NCBI GenBank assembly: GCA_025352845.1
Contig: JANXSC010000272.1
Span: 1 to 9,236 of the forward strand
Reading direction: 5' to 3'
Length of the DNA: 9,236 nucleotides
Source: Opitutaceae bacterium
Lineage (GTDB): Bacteria; Verrucomicrobiota; Verrucomicrobiia; Opitutales; Opitutaceae
Position 1 is the first letter of the stretch. Each line of letters begins with the position of its first letter. Below the pieces are notes generated by a model. That model was not told the origin of the DNA, made no database searches, and saw only the letters and a list, made by a program, of their open reading frames with translations. Made by a program: the position numbers and the translations under genes. Below are positions 5,445 to 9,236 of the stretch, piece by piece.

Positions 5445-6122
5445 ATGCGCGTCCTCGTCGTTGAAGATGATGCCAAGATCGCCTCGTTCGTCGTGCGCGG
5501 CCTGAAGCAGGCCGGCTACGCCGTCGATCACGCGCCCGATGGCGAAACTGGTCTGGCCCTGGCGACCTCGACCGACTACGACACCGCCATTGTGGATGTG
5601 ATGCTCCCGCAGCTCGACGGCATCAGCCTCGTGAAACGCCTCCGCGCCGCACGCCGCCCGCTCCCCGTTTTGTTTCTCAGCGCCAAAAGCTCCGTCGATG
5701 ATCGCATCCGCGGCTTGCAGGCCGGCGGCGACGACTATCTCACCAAGCCCTTCGCGTTTTCAGAACTGGTCGCGCGCGTGCAGGCGCTCATCCGCCGCGC
5801 GACCTCTTCGCCCGAGACCACGCGGCTCGTCGCCGGCGATGTCACGCTTGATCTCGTCACGCGCGAAATCACCTGCGCCGGCCAACCGGTGGAGCTGCAA
5901 CCGCGCGAATTTTCCCTGCTCTCCTTTCTCCTCCGCCACGCCGGCCGGCCGGTGAGCAAGACGATGATCCTCGAACACGTCTGGGACTACAGTTTCGATC
6001 CGCAGACCAACGTCGTCGATGTCGTGATGTCGCGCCTCCGCGCCAAAATCGATCCGGACCACAAACGCATCGAGACGGTGCGCGGCGTCGGCTACACGTT
6101 TCGCCCGCACGGCCATGCCTAG
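5445..6122 (+). CDS. OmpR/PhoB-family response regulator
   Basis: This is a 225-residue two-domain DNA-binding regulator. The receiver (1-115) has the acidic pair D8-D9, phospho-acceptor D51 (IVDVMLP), S79 in the Thr/Ser switch position and K101 in TKPF. The winged-helix effector (about 125-222) includes the LQPREFSLLSFLLRH recognition-side helix and ends in RGVGYTF, typical of OmpR/PhoB proteins. ATG 5445 is chosen because MRVLVVEDD begins exactly at the receiver's first strand; the frame is open back to 5265, but that would translate the htrA terminator and a repeat. It overlaps the kinase gene by 8 nt (ATG 6115, stop 6120-6122), so they form a coupled operon. The receiver and linker style resemble heavy-metal-type regulators (CusR-like), but the target genes and signal are unknown. 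Confidence 0.95.
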   Translation: MRVLVVEDDAKIASFVVRGLKQAGYAVDHAPDGETGLALATSTDYDTAIVDVMLPQLDGISLVKRLRAARRPLPVLFLSAKSSVDDRIRGLQAGGDDYLTKPFAFSELVARVQALIRRATSSPETTRLVAGDVTLDLVTREITCAGQPVELQPREFSLLSFLLRHAGRPVSKTMILEHVWDYSFDPQTNVVDVVMSRLRAKIDPDHKRIETVRGVGYTFRPHGHA

Positions 6123-7491
6123 TCGCCTGCGCCAGTCCCTCGCGCTGCGGCTCGCGATTCAATACGCGCTCGTCTTTGCGTTCGGCGCGGCGGTGCTCTT
6201 CGCCGTGCTTTATGGGCTGCTCGCCGAGGCGTTCGACGCCCGCGAAAAAAATATCCTCGAACGGCAGGCCGGTGAAATCGCCGCCGTTTACCAGCGCGCG
6301 GGCAACGCCGCCCTGAGCGCGCTCCCGGATACGTCGGTGTTTGTCCGCCTCCTCGGTCCAAACAACGCCGCCCAGTTCGTGAAGGTCCCGCCCGACTGGA
6401 TCGAAACGCAGGTCCAGCAGCTCCCCATTCCCGGCTGGACGCAGCAGATCCAGACCGTGCGTGTGCCGCAAAACGCCGATCGCGACTACACGATTGCGTC
6501 CAGTCCGCTGCCCAACGGCTGGGTCTTGCAGGTCGGGCGCCTGCTCGACAGCCGCACCGTGCTGCTCGCGCCGTTACGCCGCGCCTTCGGTGGCGTCGGG
6601 GCCGCCGCACTCGTGCTCTCCGTCGCAGTTGGCACGTTGCTGGCGTGGCGCGCCACCCGCCCGCTCCGCGCCGTGTCCGATACCGCGCAGCGCATCCTCG
6701 CCACCGGCGATCTTTCCGCGCGCGTGCCCGGCCCCGAGGGCAGCGGCGAACTCGCCGTGCTCGTCCGCCAGCTCAACACCCTGCTCGACAAAAACTCCAC
6801 GCACGTGCGCGTGCTCCGCGAGACGCTCGACAACCTCGCCCACGATCTGCGCACGCCGCTCACGCGCCTCCGCGGCACCGCCGAACTCGCGATGCAGGAT
6901 GCTGGCGATCCCGTCGAGGCCCGCGCCGCGCTCGCCGACTGCGTCAACGAATCCGACCGCGTCCTCCACCTGCTCGAGACCCTGCTCGATATCTCCGCCG
7001 CTGAGGCTGGCGCGTTGAAACTCAACCGCGACCGCCTCGATCTCCGCACGCTCACCGATCGCGCCGCCGATCTTTATCGAGAGGTCGCCGACGAGAAAAA
7101 AATCGCCGTCACCCTCGACCAGCCCGCTGTCGTCGAACTCGACGCCGACGCCATCCGCCTCGGCCAGGTGATCAACAACCTCCTCGACAACGCGCTCAAA
7201 TACACGCCGGCCGGCGGCCGCGTTTCGCTCGCGGTGCGCACCGAACCCGGCATCGCCATCGTCATGGTGACCGACAATGGCCCCGGCGTTCCCGTCGCCG
7301 AGCGCGTCGCGATTTTCCGCCGGCTCTATCGCGGCGATGCCAGCCGCTCCCAACGCGGCCTCGGCCTCGGCCTCAGCATGGTGAAGGCAATCGCCGAGGC
7401 GCACTCCGGCACCGTCACCATCGACGATGCTCCAGGTGGCGGCGCGCGTTTCACCGTGCGACTGCCGCTCGTAGGAGGGGCGGTTTCCTAA
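6115..7491 (+). CDS. membrane sensor histidine kinase, HAMP-containing
   Basis: This is a 458-residue class I kinase that should phosphorylate the overlapping response regulator. TM1 lies at about 12-36, a periplasmic sensor of about 120 residues (37-158) follows, and TM2 lies at about 159-178, then a HAMP domain (about 180-232). The H-box is NLAHDLRTPLTRLRG with phospho-acceptor H243. The ATPase domain shows an N-box with N355 and N359 (INNLLDNALKYTP), G1 DNGPGVP (387-393), an F-box-like IFRRLYRG and G2 RGLGLGLS (414-421). All key residues are present. The periplasmic domain shows no PAS or other motif I recognise, so the signal is unknown. The last six codons (VGGAVS) and the TAA lie inside a REP-like hairpin at 7471-7497, so the C-terminal tail appears to derive from the repeat. 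Confidence 0.95.
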   Translation: MPSRLRQSLALRLAIQYALVFAFGAAVLFAVLYGLLAEAFDAREKNILERQAGEIAAVYQRAGNAALSALPDTSVFVRLLGPNNAAQFVKVPPDWIETQVQQLPIPGWTQQIQTVRVPQNADRDYTIASSPLPNGWVLQVGRLLDSRTVLLAPLRRAFGGVGAAALVLSVAVGTLLAWRATRPLRAVSDTAQRILATGDLSARVPGPEGSGELAVLVRQLNTLLDKNSTHVRVLRETLDNLAHDLRTPLTRLRGTAELAMQDAGDPVEARAALADCVNESDRVLHLLETLLDISAAEAGALKLNRDRLDLRTLTDRAADLYREVADEKKIAVTLDQPAVVELDADAIRLGQVINNLLDNALKYTPAGGRVSLAVRTEPGIAIVMVTDNGPGVPVAERVAIFRRLYRGDASRSQRGLGLGLSMVKAIAEAHSGTVTIDDAPGGGARFTVRLPLVGGAVS

Positions 7492-7497
7492 CCGACC
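7471..7497 (+). repeat. REP-like hairpin with GTAGG head overlapping the kinase stop (copy D)
   Basis: The GTAGGAG head (7471-7477) is followed by an imperfect stem, GGGCGGTT (7478-7485) against AACCGACC (7490-7497), with one G·A mismatch and a TCCT loop. The stop codon TAA (7489-7491) falls in the loop and 3' arm. It is paired in inverted orientation with copy E at 7503-7527. Confidence 0.6.
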
Positions 7498-7502
7498 GCA
7501 TC

Positions 7503-7527
7503 GGCGCTTGGAAAGCGCCACTCCTTC
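7503..7527 (-). repeat. REP-like hairpin, minus orientation (copy E)
   Basis: Read on the minus strand, a GAAGGAGT head (a one-base variant of GTAGGAG) precedes a perfect 7-bp stem, GGCGCTT/AAGCGCC, with a TCC loop (7512-7510). On the plus strand the arms are 7503-7509 and 7513-7519. Together with copy D it forms an inverted pair filling most of the spacer between the kinase gene and hflX. Confidence 0.6.
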
Positions 7528-7581
7528 ATCCCCCTCCCCATTTGACTCCGCCGCGGGCTCCGCTTCCCTCCAGCGCACCTC

Positions 7582-8859
7582 ATGGCCGATTTCCTCACCG
7601 ACAAACCCGCTCAGCTCAACCGCGCCCTCCTCGTCGGCGTGCAGACCTCCGACATGAAGGACGGTGAGGCGGCCGAGCTGCTCATCGAACTCAAGGAGCT
7701 CGTCGAAAATCTCCGCATCGTCGTCGCGCGCTCCGAACTCGTAAATCTCCGCCGCGCCACGCCGGCTCTCCTTCTCGGCAGCGGCAAAGCCAAGGAGCTC
7801 GCCGACCTCGCGAAGGCCGAGGGTGCCGATGTGATCGTGTTCGACGAGGCGCTCTCGCCCGCGCAGCAGCGCAACTGGGAGGAGCTCTCCGGCCTCGCTG
7901 TCATCGACCGGCAGGAAGTGATCCTCGAAATTTTCTCCGATCGCGCCCACACGCGCGAGGCGGTGCTCCAGGTCGCGCTCGCGCGCATGGAGTATTCGCT
8001 GCCGCGCCTCACGCGGGCATGGACGCATTTGTCCCGCCAGCGCGGCAAGGGCTCGATGGGCGGCGAAGGTGAAACCCAGCTCGAACAGGATCGCCGCACC
8101 GTGCGTGATCGCATCACGCACCTGAAGGCGGAGCTGAAAAAAGTTGTTTCGCAGCGCAGCGTGCAGCGCACCAAGCGCCAGCGCGTGCCGATTCCCACCT
8201 GCGCGATCGTCGGCTACACCAACGCCGGCAAGTCCACTCTGCTCAATTCGCTCACCGGCTCCGAGGTGCTCGCCGCCAACAAACTCTTCGCCACCCTTGA
8301 TCCGACCACGCGCCAGCTCGTGCTGCGCGGCAATCAGAAGCTCCTCGTCACCGACACCGTCGGTTTCATCCGCCGGCTGCCGCACGGCTTGGTCGAGGCG
8401 TTCAAGGCCACGCTGGAGGAGGTGGTCGTCGCCGATTTTCTTGTGCATGTCGTCGATGTCACGAATCCCAATTTCGAGGAGCACCACGCCACGACGCTCG
8501 CCGTGCTCGGCGAACTCGGCGCCGGCGATCAGACCATCGTCACCGTCTTTAATAAAATCGACGCCGCCACCGCGCCGATGCGCCAACGCGCCCGCCGGCT
8601 TGTGCCCGATGCGCTCTTCGTCAGTGCCCAGACTCGCGAGGGTCTCGACGCGCTTGAAGCGCGCTGCCTCGAACTCATCGCCGAGGCCCACGCCTCGACC
8701 GAACTTCTCGTGCCGCATAAGCGCTACGACGTGATCGCGCGCCTCCACGCGACCGGCCACGTGCAAAGCGAGGAGCAGCTCGACGACGGCGTCCGCCTCA
8801 TCGGCCGCTACCCGCCGACGCAGGCCGCCTTCTTCGCGCCGTTTGTGGTGAAAAAATAG
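7582..8859 (+). CDS. hflX: GTPase HflX, ribosome-splitting factor
   Basis: This is a 425-residue GTPase of the Obg-HflX superfamily that binds the 50S subunit and splits stalled ribosomes under stress. The N-terminal HflX domain (about 1-150) leads to the diagnostic Gly-rich linker with GSMGGEGETQLEQDRR (157-172) and a coiled-coil helix (about 172-200). GTPase motifs are G1 GYTNAGKST (211-219), G2 region FATLDPTTR (236-244), G3 DTVGF (258-262), G4 NKID (324-327) and G5 SAQ (348-350). A short C-terminal domain follows; no zinc site is visible. Length is normal for the family. ATG 7582 puts the conserved LVGV strand at residues 17-20; there is no Shine-Dalgarno sequence. It lies 90 nt after the kinase gene on the same strand, with a repeat pair between, so shared transcription is possible but unproven. 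hfq is not in view. Confidence 0.96.
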   Translation: MADFLTDKPAQLNRALLVGVQTSDMKDGEAAELLIELKELVENLRIVVARSELVNLRRATPALLLGSGKAKELADLAKAEGADVIVFDEALSPAQQRNWEELSGLAVIDRQEVILEIFSDRAHTREAVLQVALARMEYSLPRLTRAWTHLSRQRGKGSMGGEGETQLEQDRRTVRDRITHLKAELKKVVSQRSVQRTKRQRVPIPTCAIVGYTNAGKSTLLNSLTGSEVLAANKLFATLDPTTRQLVLRGNQKLLVTDTVGFIRRLPHGLVEAFKATLEEVVVADFLVHVVDVTNPNFEEHHATTLAVLGELGAGDQTIVTVFNKIDAATAPMRQRARRLVPDALFVSAQTREGLDALEARCLELIAEAHASTELLVPHKRYDVIARLHATGHVQSEEQLDDGVRLIGRYPPTQAAFFAPFVVKK

Positions 8860-8901
8860 CGCCCTTTTCAAGCCCCCCAGTCCGCGTGGGATCGGGTTCG
8901 C

Positions 8902-8920
8902 GTAGGTCAGCTCGCTTGCC
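8902..8920 (+). repeat. REP-like hairpin with GTAGG head (copy F)
   Basis: GTAG (8902-8905) starts the element. GGTCAGC (8905-8911) pairs with GCTTGCC (8914-8920) with one C·T mismatch and a T·G wobble, around a 2-nt TC loop. It has the same plan as the other copies but is more decayed. Confidence 0.45.
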
Positions 8921-8957
8921 CGTTCGACGAACTCAGGGTCCCGAGCCTGTCGAGGGA
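8921..8957. repeat. short palindromic repeat of the TTCGACnnnCTCAGG/CCTGTCGA type
   Basis: TCGAC (8924-8928) and GTCGA (8949-8953) form the outer arms. CTC/GAG (8932-8934 and 8943-8945) and GGG/CCC (8936-8938 and 8940-8942) continue the symmetry towards the centre. I recognise the wording 'TTCGAC…CTCAGGG…CCTGTCGA' as a widespread intergenic repeat in bacterial genomes (recollection, not a search). It abuts copy F of the GTAGG family. Confidence 0.65.
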
Positions 8958-9043
8958 TGAGCGCGGTTTGGGCACGCTTGAGACGTATCTTGCCGCCAGA
9001 CCCTATCGAGACCTGTGCAAAAATGTGACGACGCGGTTTGAAA

Positions 9044-9066
9044 GTAGGACGGGTCTCTGACCCGCC
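9044..9066 (+). repeat. REP-like hairpin with GTAGG head (copy B)
   Basis: The GTAGGA head is followed by the stem CGGGTC (9050-9055) against GACCCG (9059-9064) with a TCT loop. Relative to copy A the stem differs at paired positions on both arms, so pairing is kept. Confidence 0.7.
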
Positions 9067-9078
9067 CTCGGGAGAGAA

Positions 9079-9102
9079 GGGCAGGTCGAAGACCCGCCCT
9101 AC
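9079..9102 (-). repeat. REP-like hairpin, minus orientation (copy C)
   Basis: On the minus strand it reads GTAGGGCGGGTC, a TTC loop, then GACCTGCCC. On the plus strand the arms are GGGCAGGTC (9079-9087) and GACCCGCCC (9091-9099) with one A·C mismatch. With copy B it forms a 59-nt composite whose 12-nt ends are inverted repeats with one mismatch, a BIME-like arrangement. Confidence 0.7.
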
Positions 9103-9114
9103 CCCGGCGCGCGC

Positions 9115-9236
9115 TCACTCCGCGTCGTAGATCTGCACCTTGTTCCAAAACGTCTTAAACGTGTTCACGAACGCCAGGTGGATCGGATCAATCTGGTAGG
9201 CATCGTGGCCGGCGATGTCTTTGCAGACGACCGTCA
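9115..9236 (-). CDS. C-terminal end of an unidentified protein (cut by the window edge)
   Basis: A minus-strand frame enters from the right edge and ends at TGA (complement of 9115-9117), giving 39 residues that finish in NTFKTFWNKVQIYDAE. The composition is protein-like: mixed hydrophobic, aromatic and charged residues, with GC-rich third positions such as GTG, CTG, ACG and CAG. The gene stops 13 nt before the repeat composite, as real genes do here. It converges with hflX. I do not recognise the family from this fragment. Confidence 0.6.
   Translation of the reverse strand, partial: TVVCKDIAGHDAYQIDPIHLAFVNTFKTFWNKVQIYDAE

Larger units (their letters stand above)
8860..9114. other. repeat-rich intergenic spacer, no gene called
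   Basis: The 255 nt between hflX and a converging minus-strand gene contain at least four short palindromic repeats (8902-8920, 8921-8957, 9044-9066, 9079-9102). No standard intrinsic terminator is seen for hflX. A 71-codon minus-strand frame here ends in STGSGP, the usual translation artefact of the TTCGAC-type repeat, and is not called. Confidence 0.7.

Noticed and set aside
6574..8871. 765-codon open frame on the minus strand opposite the kinase and hflX
   Set aside because: It spans two clearly identified plus-strand genes and the repeat-filled spacer between them. No domain is recognisable, and long antisense frames are expected from GC-biased codon third positions.
8933..9148. 71-codon minus-strand frame ending in STGSGP
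   Set aside because: The tail is the translation of the TTCGAC-type repeat, the body translates REP hairpins, and the frame overlaps a better ORF at 9115-9236.
1..9236. CRISPR array, tRNA/rRNA genes, toxin-antitoxin or defence cluster
   Set aside because: I saw no regularly spaced direct repeats, no cloverleaf or rRNA signature and no defence-type domain among the identified proteins.

Overview
The window is GC-rich and gene-dense. It reads like chromosomal DNA of a member of the Verrucomicrobiota, most likely Opitutaceae-like. That assignment is an inference from protein style (a two-subunit KorAB, the form of the RpoZ sequence), from strong GC bias at codon third positions, and from start codons preceded by pyrimidine-rich leaders without a Shine-Dalgarno sequence. 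No 16S or other phylogenetic marker is present to prove it.

Layout. (1) 1-2606, plus strand: korA (5' end cut by the window edge) and korB, the alpha/gamma-fused and beta subunits of a 2-oxoacid (probably 2-oxoglutarate):acceptor oxidoreductase, separated by a 56-nt pyrimidine-rich spacer. (2) 2607-3150: a convergent block on the minus strand with rpoZ (RNA polymerase omega) and, downstream of it, a 30-residue very lysine/alanine-rich protein that ends in its own intrinsic terminator. A REP-like hairpin lies between this block and korB. (3) 3151-3705: about 555 bases with no convincing gene but several inverted repeats, including a 12-bp bulged helix at 3450-3533. (4) 3706-5244: a Do-type HtrA/DegP serine protease with two PDZ domains, closed by a textbook terminator at 5280-5318. 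(5) 5445-7491: an OmpR-type response regulator overlapping by 8 nt a membrane histidine kinase. (6) 7582-8859: the ribosome-splitting GTPase HflX. (7) 8860-9114: a repeat-rich spacer. (8) 9115-9236: the C-terminal end of an unidentified minus-strand gene.

The genes are mostly housekeeping: central carbon metabolism (KorAB), transcription (RpoZ), envelope protein quality control (HtrA), signalling (response regulator/kinase) and ribosome rescue (HflX). HtrA next to a two-component system recalls envelope-stress loci, but the strong terminator between them means they are separate transcription units.

The least ordinary content is between the genes. Up to six short hairpins carry a 5' GTAGG (one GAAGG) head and a tiny TC-type loop, with compensatory stem changes between copies. 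Two pairs are arranged head-to-head as in BIMEs, and one hairpin contains the stop codon of the kinase gene. This is the pattern expected of REP elements mobilised by a RAYT-type (TnpA-REP) transposase. Two further, unrelated palindromic repeat types also occur (5346-5374 and 8921-8957). I see no CRISPR array, tRNA, rRNA, prophage or defence cluster, and no convincing new multi-gene system.
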